The notes under the pieces are model-generated. The model worked only from the letters and a program-made list of their open reading frames with translations, made no database searches and was not told where the DNA came from. A DNA stretch of 64,000 nt from Brasilonema sennae CENA114. Its GTDB lineage: Bacteria; Cyanobacteriota; Cyanobacteriia; Cyanobacteriales; Nostocaceae. The DNA lies in the NCBI RefSeq assembly GCF_006968745.1, contig NZ_CP030118.1, positions 6,592,284 to 6,656,283 of the forward strand. Direction: 5' to 3'. A program made the translations under genes and the position numbers. Shown one piece after another: positions 15,171 through 24,574 of this stretch (position 1 is its first letter; each line of letters starts with the position of its first letter).

Positions 15171-17414
15171 ATGTCTACCAGCAAACTACTAATAAGATTT
15201 GCGAAACCATATCCAGTTTTGACTTTCCTGACGATATTGTTAGGGTTTTCTGGAGCTTTATTTAATGGTGTTAGCACTGCTCTGATTGTTCCAGTGATTT
15301 TAAGAATAGTGGGACAAGAAGTGGATTTCAGTGGTGCTCCTGCTATTCTCAAAAAACTGATGTCTCCGTTTGATAATATTCCCGAAAATTACCTATTAGG
15401 AGTGATGGCGGGGACAATTATCTTTACGATTCTGTTAAAAAATATAGCAACGTACGCTAGCACTTTAGCATCTAGTACCTTAACGCGCAAAGTCACTTCG
15501 GATATGCGCGAAACTGGCTTAATTTTATTGCTACAAATTGATTTATCTTATTACGCCAAGACGAAAGTTGGTGACATAATCAACAGTCTTGGGGGAGAAA
15601 TTAGCCGTGCAGCCAGTGCTGTAGGTAATACGATTAAATTAATCATCTTAGGGATTACAATTCTAGTTTTTGTCGGGATACTACTGTCAATTTCCTGGCA
15701 ATTGACAATTGCTGCAACGGTTTTGCTGTCTTTAGTCACGTTAATAAATCAGTATGCTATTAGCCGTGCCAAACAGTTTGGTAAGCAGCTTAGCGATATG
15801 TCTAGAGCCTATTCGATCGCTATACTAGAAACTCTCAACGGAATTCGTCTAGTTAAAGCAACGGGTAGTGAACAAAGAGAATATCAACGTATTCGGAAAC
15901 TCATTCACGCTCGCGAAAAAGCTGATTTTAAGTCTCAGGTTTATTCGGAAGCGATCGCACCACTGAGTGAAGTCATGGGCGTGACAGCTATCATACTAAT
16001 TGTCTTTTTGAGTCGCACCTTCTTTGTAAACCAAATTGTCTCGCTTTCAACAGTACTACTAACATATTTATTGGTATTACTACGACTGCTACCGTTTATT
16101 TCTCAGTTAAATACTCTTCGCAGTAGCTTTGCTAGTACTACTACCAGTGTGGACGTAGTTACTGAGTTCTTAAGCTGGGAGAATAAGCCGTTAATGAGTA
16201 ACGGTTCAATTGTTTACACAAAATTAAATAAAGGAGTCGGTTTTCAGTCGGTTTGCTTTTCCTATCCTGATCATGAAAAACAGGTACTCAAAGATGTAAA
16301 TTTATACTTAGCACAAGGTACAACACTGGCTTTGGTAGGCGGTTCTGGTGCAGGAAAATCAACATTGGCAGATCTGTTACCCAGATTTTATGATCCGACA
16401 TCTGGTTGTATTACTATTGATGACATCGATTTGTGTGATTTCGACTTACTCTCAATACGACAGGTAATGGGAATTGTCAGTCAAGATACTTTCCTTTTTA
16501 ATGACTCAGTGTGGAATAACATTGCATACGGACGTCAGGAAGCAACCAAAGAGGAAATTATCACAGCAGCAAAGCAGGCAAATGCTTATGAGTTTATCAG
16601 TGAATTGCCGCAGGGATTTAAAACTATCATTGGCGATCGCGGTGTCATGTTGTCTGGGGGACAAAGACAACGCCTGGCGATCGCGCGTGCTTTACTACAA
16701 GATCCACAAATTTTGATTTTAGATGAAGCCACGAGTGCTTTAGATACTGTTTCCGAACGTTTAGTGCAAGAGGCGATAGATAACCTCAGTCGCGATCGCA
16801 CAACATTAGTTATTGCTCACCGCCTTTCCACAGTGCAAAAAGCGGATCAAATTGCTGTTTTGGATCAAGGAAGTGTGGTGGAGGTGGGAACCCATGAAGA
16901 ACTCTTACAAAAGGGTGGTTACTACTCGCGTTTGTACGCAATGCAATTTGCCGATAAAGTGGAAACAGCTACCAAACGCCAGCAAAACTTAGTGCGCCTC
17001 TCTCATGAAATTCGTACGCGGCTTCAGTCTATGATTGGTTCTTTGCGCTTACTAGTTGATGATAGACAAAACAATCTTCAACAGCCAAATAAATTTATAG
17101 AAGAATCCTACAAATCAGGCTTAAAAGTTCTCAACAGCATTGATGTTTTTGAAGATATTGTGCACCTACAAACGAACTGGACTTTATCAGGCGCACAGCC
17201 AAATCACAACGTCGCCACCCTCAATCAAAATTTGATAGTTATCTGCAATCAGTTTCGGATGACTCTTGATCCTATACTTAGCTCTCTAAACTCCCTAGCC
17301 AATGATTCGAGAAATACGCTCCCTAGCCAACAGAAATTTATCCAGGAAGCTTATCAAGCGCTCACGCATCTGCTAGAAAAGTTAGATCATTTCGACGATA
17401 ACCTTAAAGTTTAA
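15171..17414 (+). CDS. ABC exporter (TM + ATPase) with HisKA-like C-terminal extension
   Basis: A 747-residue half-transporter. Residues 1-330 hold the membrane domain with about six helices. Residues 350-590 hold the ATPase: GGSGAGKSTL (Walker A), LSGGQRQRLAIARAL (signature), LILDEATSALD (Walker B) and the His switch VIAHRLST. The layout fits lipid or polysaccharide exporters such as HepA/MsbA. About 150 further residues follow. They begin LVRLSHEIRTRLQSMIG, close to a histidine-kinase H-box with His at 612, then KFIEESYKSGLKVLNSID like the second DHp helix. A weaker copy without the His follows at about 690-740. No kinase ATPase domain is present. Flanking glycosyltransferases suggest it exports their glycan. 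Confidence 0.9.
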   Translation: MSTSKLLIRFAKPYPVLTFLTILLGFSGALFNGVSTALIVPVILRIVGQEVDFSGAPAILKKLMSPFDNIPENYLLGVMAGTIIFTILLKNIATYASTLASSTLTRKVTSDMRETGLILLLQIDLSYYAKTKVGDIINSLGGEISRAASAVGNTIKLIILGITILVFVGILLSISWQLTIAATVLLSLVTLINQYAISRAKQFGKQLSDMSRAYSIAILETLNGIRLVKATGSEQREYQRIRKLIHAREKADFKSQVYSEAIAPLSEVMGVTAIILIVFLSRTFFVNQIVSLSTVLLTYLLVLLRLLPFISQLNTLRSSFASTTTSVDVVTEFLSWENKPLMSNGSIVYTKLNKGVGFQSVCFSYPDHEKQVLKDVNLYLAQGTTLALVGGSGAGKSTLADLLPRFYDPTSGCITIDDIDLCDFDLLSIRQVMGIVSQDTFLFNDSVWNNIAYGRQEATKEEIITAAKQANAYEFISELPQGFKTIIGDRGVMLSGGQRQRLAIARALLQDPQILILDEATSALDTVSERLVQEAIDNLSRDRTTLVIAHRLSTVQKADQIAVLDQGSVVEVGTHEELLQKGGYYSRLYAMQFADKVETATKRQQNLVRLSHEIRTRLQSMIGSLRLLVDDRQNNLQQPNKFIEESYKSGLKVLNSIDVFEDIVHLQTNWTLSGAQPNHNVATLNQNLIVICNQFRMTLDPILSSLNSLANDSRNTLPSQQKFIQEAYQALTHLLEKLDHFDDNLKV

Positions 17415-17418
17415 AATC

Positions 17419-18630
17419 ATGAAAAATACGACTCTTCTGAAAAACTACGTCTTCTTTTTAACAGAAGAGATACCCAAACCAGAAGCTCATATTATAGTAG
17501 GTACAAACGCTGCAAACGGAGCAGCAAACTTGGGTTACTCATCAGTTTTGGCATATCCTCGCAAAGGATTAGCAGCTTTCAACCCAATTCATTTAGCTCG
17601 TCCATTTCAACCAAGGAAAACACCAGAAGCACTCATCAAATACTACAACATCCAGCAAAAGCTCAAAGTTGCTCCCTTACCCATGCCTTGGCCTATTGAT
17701 TATATTAATAGTAAATTCACCGACTCTAACACCATCGCCACAAAATATTATTTTCCATTCCATATCCTTTCGACTACCAAACTTGTCCACGCTTGGAACT
17801 GGAATTTCATCAAAGCAGCAGTTAAAAATGGTGTCCCAGCAATTTACGAACATCACCATTACGAAGATAAGGAATTTGAGCCAGAAATTGTGAATCATCC
17901 ACTGTTTCAAGTGGCTGCTACAGTGACTGATACAGTCCGAGAACACATGATAAAACATGGGATGCCCCCAGAAAAAGTCATTACGGTGCACAATGGCTAT
18001 AATTCTTCGTTTATGATTAGACAACCAGAAAAAATTGCAGAGTGGCGCAAAAAACTTCTCAAAGATGAACGTTCACATTTAATCGTTTATGCAGGAGCAT
18101 TAAGAAAATTTAAAGGTATCGATATCCTCGTTGATGTTGCTGCACTCATGCCAAATCTTCAAATTGTCTGTGCAGGTGGTGATGAGAAAGAAGTTGCACA
18201 TTATCAGCAATTAGCAAAAGAAAAGCAAGTTAACAACATAACATTCTTGGGATATCTCTTGCACAAAGATTTACCATCTTTGCTACAAGCCGCTGATATC
18301 TTAGCTCATCCCCATTGTTCCGGAGAAGCTGCAACATTCACATCTCCCCTCAAGCTGTTTGATTACTTAACTTCTGGAAATCCCATTGTCGCAACAGAAA
18401 TTCCCTCTTTAGTAGAGTTTAAGAATACTAACGCGATCGCTGCTTGGTGCGAACCAGATAGTCCTAACAAATTTGCCGAAGCAATAGCGCAGGTTTTAAA
18501 AACTCATCCAAGGAAAGCCGAAGGCTATCAAGATATTATCAACTTTGTGAAGCAGTTTTCTTGGGAAAATCGAGCCGCAAGAATTTTGAGTTATGTTGAT
18601 GAATCTCTTCGTCCTCCACTTATTGCTTAA
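17419..18630 (+). CDS. Family 4 glycosyltransferase
   Basis: A 403-residue GT-B enzyme beginning 4 bp after the ABC exporter stop, so the two are translationally close. The donor-binding half shows YAGALRKFKGIDILVDVA (about 220), TFLGYLLHKDLPSLLQAAD and SPLKLFDYLTSGNPIVAT (about 310). The N-terminal half is unusual in lacking a clear GGxE-type loop but has YEHHHYEDKEFEPE. It is the last gene of the glycan cluster. Confidence 0.86.
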   Translation: MKNTTLLKNYVFFLTEEIPKPEAHIIVGTNAANGAANLGYSSVLAYPRKGLAAFNPIHLARPFQPRKTPEALIKYYNIQQKLKVAPLPMPWPIDYINSKFTDSNTIATKYYFPFHILSTTKLVHAWNWNFIKAAVKNGVPAIYEHHHYEDKEFEPEIVNHPLFQVAATVTDTVREHMIKHGMPPEKVITVHNGYNSSFMIRQPEKIAEWRKKLLKDERSHLIVYAGALRKFKGIDILVDVAALMPNLQIVCAGGDEKEVAHYQQLAKEKQVNNITFLGYLLHKDLPSLLQAADILAHPHCSGEAATFTSPLKLFDYLTSGNPIVATEIPSLVEFKNTNAIAAWCEPDSPNKFAEAIAQVLKTHPRKAEGYQDIINFVKQFSWENRAARILSYVDESLRPPLIA

Positions 18631-18660
18631 CTATAGAATTCTCATTTGATTTTTGAACAG

Positions 18661-18679
18661 CTATAGCAATCCTAAATGA
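18661..18679 (+). repeat. Solo copy of a foldback-element end
   Basis: CTATAGCAATCCTAAATGA is identical to the left end of the element at 18770-18915, about 110 bp away. Confidence 0.6.
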
Positions 18680-18769
18680 TTTGTAAAAAATCACAGGTGT
18701 TGATACTCTCAACACAGACAGTACTGATAAGATATCATTGCTTTCACTGCGTTTATACTTGTTCACTCT

Positions 18770-18915
18770 CTATAGCAATCCTAAATGAATTGTGAAATTA
18801 CTCGTTGAGGTAGGGAACGCTTAACGCTTAACGCTTAAGAAGAATTTACAAATGTACTTTGTTTTTAAGCGCAGAGCGCAGGCACTTTCACACAAATGAA
18901 ATAGGACTGCTATAG
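18770..18915. repeat. MITE-like foldback element
   Basis: This 146-bp segment begins CTATAGCAATCCTA and ends with the near inverse TAGGACTGCTATAG; the similarity extends roughly 25 bp inward with mismatches. The middle holds three tandem copies of TTAACGC (about 18816-18838). It has no coding capacity. It lies in the 377-bp gap after the glycan cluster and looks like a small non-autonomous mobile repeat. Confidence 0.6.
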
Positions 18916-19007
18916 AAGTGTGATCGCACTTCTTTTTTGTTAGTGCACTAGTACTATCGTGCCTTCATTGTCTACAGCCTCCAGTATGTGACACTTCAGG
19001 GTGCGGA

Positions 19008-19193
19008 ATGTGGTTTGTAACAAAATTCACAAGGTGGAGCCAAGAAAGACAATTAGCTCAAACATATCGGAGTTATGCAATTGCAGTAGGGGATACTCAT
19101 CCCAGAACAGCCCCAATATTACGTTGGATCGCTGAGAGTTATAACTCTGATGCTTATAAAGAAGATAATTGGGCAGAGTTAGAGGACTATTGA
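19008..19193 (+). CDS. Small hypothetical protein (61 aa)
   Basis: A possible 61-residue soluble protein containing VGDTHPRTAPILRWIAESYNSDAY and an acidic end (WAELEDY). A weak ribosome-binding site (CAGGGTGCGGA) precedes the ATG. Its composition is protein-like, but I do not recognise a family. It starts just after repeat-rich DNA, so it may be a short real gene or a chance frame. Confidence 0.45.
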   Translation: MWFVTKFTRWSQERQLAQTYRSYAIAVGDTHPRTAPILRWIAESYNSDAYKEDNWAELEDY

Positions 19194-19316
19194 GAGAAGC
19201 CTAGCTAATTATTTTCTATCTAACGGATGTACCACCAGAGAAAATATTGCGTCAACATAAAAGATAGACAGAATGTCGATAAATTTGTATAAGTTAAATC
19301 TCAACCTGAATTGAAG

Positions 19317-20096
19317 ATGCCTAATAACATAAAAGAGCAAATTACAAACGACCTGCAACAAGCTAAACAAACCGGACAACTCAGAACAGAACGCATTCGA
19401 GAAATTGTCAAAGCCGCAGTTTCTCAAGTTGTTTCTGAATTCAAAGAAGGTTCTACAGAACTTCGTACTATTGTGAAAGATGCTGTAAGTACAGTTGTTG
19501 AAAACTTGCAAGACAAAGGTGGCGAACTGAAAGAAGAAGTGACGGCATCTATTGAAGGAGCCTTGGAAGCCGTTAATAGTAAAAGACATGAAAATATTGC
19601 AAAAACCCAAGCTGAAGTTAAACAGCTACAAATTAAGTTGGATGAAGAAGAAGAGAATATCCAGCGAGAAGTAGATGGAATTTTAACAGAAATTCAAGAC
19701 ACGAGTAAAGAGAAATCAGCTAGTTCAAAAACCGCGATCAATTCTGCTGTCGATGCTATTAAAGATAGTGAGGAATTTTCACTACTGAAGAAACGCTATG
19801 CTCAACTACGAGCACAGTTGGCTATAGTCCAAGCTAACTTAGCTGCACGTTATGGTGGACGTTCTGAGGAAGTGAAGGGACATTTAGACGACGCCAAAAC
19901 CTGGTTTAACGAAGCGCGTCCACAAGCAGAAGCGGTGGTTACACAGGTACAAGAAAAAAGCTCGCAACTGGATGAGAAGATTGGGGAAGCGGGTACGGCG
20001 ATCGCCAAAAAAGAACGTCAAATCCGACAAATCTTAAGAGAGTTGCTTTTAACAGCGGCTGACAAGATTAAAGATAAAGAACCGATTAATAAATAG
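19317..20096 (+). CDS. Alpha-helical, coiled-coil-rich protein of unknown function
   Basis: 259 residues from the ATG at 19317 (an in-frame TTG lies 6 bp upstream). The protein is almost wholly helical and highly charged, rich in Glu, Lys, Gln and Ala, with repeats such as IVKAAVSQVVSEFKEG and IVKDAVSTVVENLQDKG that recall apolipoprotein- or LEA-like amphipathic helices. A central coiled coil (AEVKQLQIKLDEEEENIQ) follows. No signal peptide or membrane helix is seen. It could be a histone-like, stress-protective or scaffold protein; nothing decides between these. Two terminator hairpins follow. Confidence 0.75.
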   Translation: MPNNIKEQITNDLQQAKQTGQLRTERIREIVKAAVSQVVSEFKEGSTELRTIVKDAVSTVVENLQDKGGELKEEVTASIEGALEAVNSKRHENIAKTQAEVKQLQIKLDEEEENIQREVDGILTEIQDTSKEKSASSKTAINSAVDAIKDSEEFSLLKKRYAQLRAQLAIVQANLAARYGGRSEEVKGHLDDAKTWFNEARPQAEAVVTQVQEKSSQLDEKIGEAGTAIAKKERQIRQILRELLLTAADKIKDKEPINK

Positions 20097-20110
20097 ATCT
20101 TGGCGATCAC

Positions 20111-20142
20111 AAAAAAGAGTCCGTATTTACGGACTCTTTTTT
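20111..20142. terminator. Rho-independent terminator
   Basis: AAAAAAGAGTCCGT pairs perfectly with ACGGACTCTTTTTT over a 4-nt loop, giving a 14-bp stem with the T-run built into it. It follows the coiled-coil gene; on the minus strand it would also end the gene at 20220-20411. Confidence 0.85.
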
Positions 20143-20149
20143 GTATTTG

Positions 20150-20171
20150 AAAACCTGCGGATGCAGGTTTT
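20150..20171. terminator. Second, smaller terminator hairpin
   Basis: AAAACCTGC pairs with GCAGGTTTT over a 4-nt loop, 8 bp after the first hairpin, and symmetric A and T runs let it work on either strand. Tandem hairpins insulate two convergent genes. Confidence 0.6.
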
Positions 20172-20219
20172 TATTCTGTGTCAGCGCCACTTGTTGTCGC
20201 TGGGATAATTTACTGGACT

Positions 20220-20411
20220 TTAGTATACTTGCTCTCCATTCAATTTATCTTCGTACTTAGCAATAACCCAAACTGCATGAATACTACCAGGAAGCCAACC
20301 TAAAAGCGTTAGCAAAACGTTAATCAACAAAGTAGGACCAATTCCAACTGTCAAGAAAACACCTAAAGGAGGAATAACCAAACCAAGAACCAAACGGAGT
20401 AGTTTCGTCAT
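20220..20411 (-). CDS. YqaE/Pmp3-family small membrane protein
   Basis: A 63-residue protein with two transmembrane helices (about 5-27 and 30-52). It has the family signature LVIPPLGVFL followed by LLTLLGWLPGSIHAVWVI. Pmp3/YqaE proteins are small plasma-membrane proteins linked to salt, cold and membrane-potential stress. It lies in a cluster of small membrane or stress-type genes (20.2-21.0 kb). Confidence 0.9.
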   Translation of the reverse strand: MTKLLRLVLGLVIPPLGVFLTVGIGPTLLINVLLTLLGWLPGSIHAVWVIAKYEDKLNGEQVY

Positions 20412-20554
20412 AATATCACTGCTACTTTTTCAAAATTTGTTTTCACTTACATTTTCCTGAATTAACCGAAAGAATAACTCCTCCAGAGGAATTATTTGAA
20501 TTCGGCTTTAAGTAGAGATCACAAGGTGTCGTCTCTACAACTCATTGCTGAGAT

Positions 20555-20965
20555 TTAACTCGAAGGTAGTTGCGCCTTGTCTTTAATTTCTTCACTGGCA
20601 GTTAAAATTCTTCTTTCAGTAAAGTAATTGTTAATTAAAGTACCAGCAAAAGAAAGAACAACTGGACCAAGAATAAAAGCTATTAATCCGTGAACTTGGA
20701 ACCCAGGAGCTAAAAAGGCAGCTATTGAGAAACAAATCCCGTTAACAATGAGTGAAAATGCTCCCAAGCTTACTAAGTTAAGTGGCAAAGAAAGAGCTGA
20801 TAGAACTGGCTTAACTGAACCATTCACAAAGCCTATAAGCAAACCAGCAACCAAAGCCGATACAAAGTTACTAATGTTGACACCAGGAACAACTAAATCA
20901 ACAATTAGCAAGCTCAAAGCTGTTATTAGAGTCGTTAAAAATGTTGGCAGTAATGTTGGGGGCAT
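20555..20965 (-). CDS. Four-helix membrane protein of the YvlD / phage-holin-like family
   Basis: 136 residues with four hydrophobic helices. The pattern of small residues and glycine (VAGLLIGFVNGSVKPVL, LGAFSLIVNGICF) matches the YvlD/phage holin superfamily IV proteins. Despite the name these are mostly chromosomal membrane proteins, not lysis proteins. It is encoded 143 bp upstream of the YqaE-like gene on the same strand. Confidence 0.8.
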   Translation of the reverse strand: MPPTLLPTFLTTLITALSLLIVDLVVPGVNISNFVSALVAGLLIGFVNGSVKPVLSALSLPLNLVSLGAFSLIVNGICFSIAAFLAPGFQVHGLIAFILGPVVLSFAGTLINNYFTERRILTASEEIKDKAQLPSS

Positions 20966-21241
20966 AAATTGTTTCCTAAAAACTAACCTAAAAACTAACT
21001 AGAGAAGATGTTTTTAGCATCCTTCTTCTATCTTGAAATGATCAGATGCGTATCAACCTCTCTAGTAAGGTAGATATCCTATTACGCCATTTGGCTAGTT
21101 TTGAAAATAATTGAGAGTTAAGTGTTATGAATAAAATAAATAATTTCTTGTTAGCGAATTCTAAAGAAAATATTAAATTTGTAAGGTGCATTACTGTTGG
21201 TTAACGTACCCTACACTGACTTTGATAAATGTCCTTTATAA

Positions 21242-21583
21242 CTATTCTGATGGTGCTGCATTTGACTTAAAATAAAGCGATGATTTATACAAAACTTGTT
21301 CTTGATGAGTTTCTAAAGTACAATCCGATAAAGCATAAGCAACACAGGTGATTGTGTAGCCAGCTTCCACTTCATGCGGACGTAGAAACTTTTGCTCACT
21401 TTGATCAACTTCCCCACTGATGATTTTGGCAACACAGGCGGAACATTCCCCTTGATTGCATCCTGAAGGAAGACGGATACCAGCTTCTTGAGCGATATCA
21501 AGAATATATTGATCATCTGGGACTTCAATGGTGCGATCCAATCCGATTCCAGAATTGACGAGTCGAACTTGATAAACTGTCAT
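21242..21583 (-). CDS. 2Fe-2S plant-type ferredoxin
   Basis: A 113-residue electron carrier. The cluster ligands are in CNQGECSAC (C-x4-C-x2-C, about 42-50) and the distal Cys in ITCVAYALSDC. The fold elements YQVRLVNSG and LDIAQEAGIRLPSG are typical. The C-terminus runs about 12 residues past standard photosynthetic ferredoxins (LYKSSLYFKSNAAPSE), and the loop before the first Cys differs from PetF, so it may serve a specialised partner. It is monocistronic. Confidence 0.92.
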   Translation of the reverse strand: MTVYQVRLVNSGIGLDRTIEVPDDQYILDIAQEAGIRLPSGCNQGECSACVAKIISGEVDQSEQKFLRPHEVEAGYTITCVAYALSDCTLETHQEQVLYKSSLYFKSNAAPSE

Positions 21584-21665
21584 GTGATAAGTAGTTTTAC
21601 AGTGGCAAGGGCATAAGACGAAAAATCCTGCTTGATTTGGTGAATCAGGGCAAATGATGGATTTC

Positions 21666-21721
21666 CCCCTACACCCTTACACCCTTACACCCTTACACCC
21701 CTACACCCTTATACCCCTAAC
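21666..21721. repeat. Short tandem repeat, unit TTACACCC
   Basis: About six imperfect copies of an 8-bp unit (ACACCCTT) lie in the 332-bp gap between ferredoxin and alaS. The same unit occurs inverted (GGGTGTAA) at about 52567-52610. Confidence 0.8.
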
Positions 21722-21915
21722 CTACCCTCTTGGCAAAGGTTAGTGGTCGCAAACTGAAACAAAATGCAAAAATATATAAACGTACTTAATGAGTGCTGAG
21801 TTCAATCAAGATAATAAGGAGAAAATGACTCAAGATTTCTTACGAACTTATAATTTATTTTTCAGGACTCGCAACTCACAAACTTTATTCGTTGATACTA
21901 TTTTTGTAAATACCC

Positions 21916-24558
21916 ATGTCTGATTATCCCCAATACCTCAGCGGAAACGACATTCGCCAAAAATTCCTTGACTTCTATGCTCAACGGGGACACCAAATTC
22001 TCCCGAGTGCTTCCCTCGTACCAGAAGATCCAACCGTACTGCTGACGATCGCGGGGATGCTACCATTTAAACCCATCTTCCTCGGACAGCGGACAAGCGA
22101 ATTCAAACGTGCGACGACTTCCCAAAAATGCATCCGCACCAATGATATCGAAAATGTCGGACGCACCAAACGGCATCACACGTTCTTTGAGATGTTGGGA
22201 AACTTCAGCTTTGGAGATTATTTCAAAGAACAAGCAATAGCTTGGGGTTGGGAGTTGTCCACAAAAGTCTTTGGTTTACCACCAGAACAACTCGTTGTCA
22301 GTGTCTTTGAGGAAGATGACGAAGCTTTTGGAATTTGGCGCGATAAAATTGGTGTTCAGGAAGCACGAATCAAGCGCATGGGGGCTGATGATAACTTTTG
22401 GGCTTCTGGTCCGACTGGCCCTTGTGGTCCATGTTCAGAGATATACTATGATTTCCACCCGGAACGTGGCGATGACAACATAGATTTAGAAGATGACAGC
22501 CGGTTTATCGAGTTTTATAACCTCGTCTTCATGCAATATAACCGAGATGCTGAAGGAAACTTAACACCACTGGCGAACAAAAACATCGACACTGGGATGG
22601 GTTTGGAGAGGATGGCGCAAATCCTCCAAAGAGTTCCCAACAACTACGAAACTGATTTAATCTTCCCCATTATCAAAACAGCAGCGGAAATTGCTGGGAT
22701 AGACTACGCCAAAGCTGATGAGAAAACTAAAGTCTCCTTAAAAGTGATTGGAGATCATATTCGTGCAGTCGTCCACATGATAGCCGATGAAATCCGCGCT
22801 TCTAATGTGGGACGAGGTTATATTCTGCGCCGCCTGATTCGTCGGGTTGTCCGTCATGGAAGATTGATTGGGATTGGTGGAGAGTTTACTACCCAAGTTG
22901 CGGAAAGTGCGATCGCCCTCTCCGAATCAGCTTACCCCAATGTCCGGCAAAGAGAAAACGCCATCAAAGCAGAACTGCAACGAGAAGAATCCCGCTTCCT
23001 GAAAACTTTGGAACGTGGTGAAGAACTGCTGACAGAAATTATCCAACAGGTGCAAAGCAAAGGCGAAACCCAAATTAGTGGTGAAAGTGCTTTCACCTTA
23101 TACGATACTTACGGTTTCCCTTTAGAACTGACTCAAGAAATTGCTGCTGAAAACAACCTCACCGTAGATGAGGCTGGTTTTGATACGGAAATGCAAAAGC
23201 AAGTAGAACGCGCCAAGGAAGCACACAAAACAATCGACTTAACAGTGCAAGGTTCTCTGGACAAGCTGGCAGAAGATATCCAGGCGACAGAATTTATCGG
23301 ATACACCCAACCTGTGGCGACATCCAAAGTCGAAGTGTTGTTGGTAAGTGGCGTCTCCCAAGAAGAAGCAGAAGCAGGAACAGACGTGCAAATTGTCCTC
23401 GACCAAACTCCATTTTATGCAGAGTCGGGAGGACAAATTGGCGATCGCGGATATCTCTCCGGTGATGGCGTCCTCGTGACAATTCACGACGTGAAAAAAG
23501 AATCTGATTTCTTTGTTCACTTCGGACGCATCGAACGCGGTACAATCCGAGTAGGAGATACTGTTACCGCCCAAATTGACCAAGCTTGTCGTCGTCGTCT
23601 CCAAGCTAACCACACCGCAACTCACCTCTTGCAAGCGGCGTTGAAGAAAATTGTTGATGACTCCATCTCGCAAGCAGGTTCGCTGGTGTCATTTGACAGA
23701 TTACGGTTTGACTTCAACTGTCCCCGTGCTTTAACACCAGATGAGATACACCAAGTTGAGGAACTGGTGAACTCTTGGATAGCTGAAGCACATTCTGCCA
23801 AAGTGGAAATTCTACCTTTAGCCGAAGCAAAAGCTAGAGGTGCTGTCGCTATGTTCGGGGAAAAATACGGCGAAGAAGTACGCGTCATTGATTTTCAAGG
23901 TGTATCAATGGAATTGTGCGGGGGGACTCACGTCAGTAACACTGCGGAGATAGGTGTTTTCAAAATTATCTCTGAAGCTGGGGTGGCGTCAGGAGTGCGG
24001 CGAATTGAAGCAGTTTCAGGTCCTGCAATCCTAGATTACCTGAATGTACGAGATAAGGTCGTGAAAGATTTGAGCGATCGCTTCAAGGTAAAACCCGAAG
24101 AACTCCCCGACAGAATTACAACTCTGCAAAATGAACTCAGAACCAGCCAGAAGGAATTAGAAACTCTCAAGTCACAGCTTGCGATCGCCAAATCAGATAG
24201 TTTGCTGCAAACAGTCGAGTCCATCGGCGATTATAAAATTCTCGTCGCCAAAATGGAAGGCGTTGATCCAGAGTCCTTAAAAACTGTAGCTGAACGCTTG
24301 CTGCAAAAACTTGGTAATGGTGCAGTGGTGTTGGGTTCTGTTCCAGAAGAGGGGAAAGTCAGCTTAGTTGCAGCTTTTAGTTCAGAAGTGAATAAGAAAG
24401 GGTTGCAAGCTGGGAAATTTGTGGGTGCGATCGCCAAAATTTGTGGCGGTGGCGGCGGCGGAAGACCGAATCTTGCACAAGCAGGCGGACGTGATGCGAG
24501 TAAATTACCTCTGGCGTTGGAACAAGCGCAAAATGAGTTGCGATCGGCTTTGGGTTAA
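21916..24558 (+). CDS. alaS: Alanyl-tRNA synthetase
   Basis: An 880-residue class II synthetase that charges tRNA-Ala and edits Ser and Gly mischarging. The N-terminal catalytic core shows HHTFFEMLGNFSFGDYFK, DNFWASGPTGPCGPCSE and the motif-3 region DTGMGLERM. The editing domain has HTATHLLQAAL and CGGTHV, which supply its zinc ligands. The C-terminal domain has a coiled coil and the Gly-rich CGGGGGGRPNLAQAGG signature. It is full length and starts with DIRQKFLDFYAQRGH near residue 12. A hairpin follows the stop. Confidence 0.98.
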   Translation: MSDYPQYLSGNDIRQKFLDFYAQRGHQILPSASLVPEDPTVLLTIAGMLPFKPIFLGQRTSEFKRATTSQKCIRTNDIENVGRTKRHHTFFEMLGNFSFGDYFKEQAIAWGWELSTKVFGLPPEQLVVSVFEEDDEAFGIWRDKIGVQEARIKRMGADDNFWASGPTGPCGPCSEIYYDFHPERGDDNIDLEDDSRFIEFYNLVFMQYNRDAEGNLTPLANKNIDTGMGLERMAQILQRVPNNYETDLIFPIIKTAAEIAGIDYAKADEKTKVSLKVIGDHIRAVVHMIADEIRASNVGRGYILRRLIRRVVRHGRLIGIGGEFTTQVAESAIALSESAYPNVRQRENAIKAELQREESRFLKTLERGEELLTEIIQQVQSKGETQISGESAFTLYDTYGFPLELTQEIAAENNLTVDEAGFDTEMQKQVERAKEAHKTIDLTVQGSLDKLAEDIQATEFIGYTQPVATSKVEVLLVSGVSQEEAEAGTDVQIVLDQTPFYAESGGQIGDRGYLSGDGVLVTIHDVKKESDFFVHFGRIERGTIRVGDTVTAQIDQACRRRLQANHTATHLLQAALKKIVDDSISQAGSLVSFDRLRFDFNCPRALTPDEIHQVEELVNSWIAEAHSAKVEILPLAEAKARGAVAMFGEKYGEEVRVIDFQGVSMELCGGTHVSNTAEIGVFKIISEAGVASGVRRIEAVSGPAILDYLNVRDKVVKDLSDRFKVKPEELPDRITTLQNELRTSQKELETLKSQLAIAKSDSLLQTVESIGDYKILVAKMEGVDPESLKTVAERLLQKLGNGAVVLGSVPEEGKVSLVAAFSSEVNKKGLQAGKFVGAIAKICGGGGGGRPNLAQAGGRDASKLPLALEQAQNELRSALG

Positions 24559-24574
24559 TTGTATTTTCTTGTGG

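Noticed and set aside
15171..17414. Calling the ABC exporter hepA
   Set aside because: The transporter core resembles HepA-type exporters but the C-terminal extension and the neighbours do not allow this name without a comparison.
20555..20965. Prophage origin for the holin-family protein
   Set aside because: No other phage gene is nearby; this family is widespread as chromosomal membrane proteins.
23239..23673. 144-codon minus-strand frame inside alaS
   Set aside because: Antisense of the highly conserved editing region of alaS; no independent signal.
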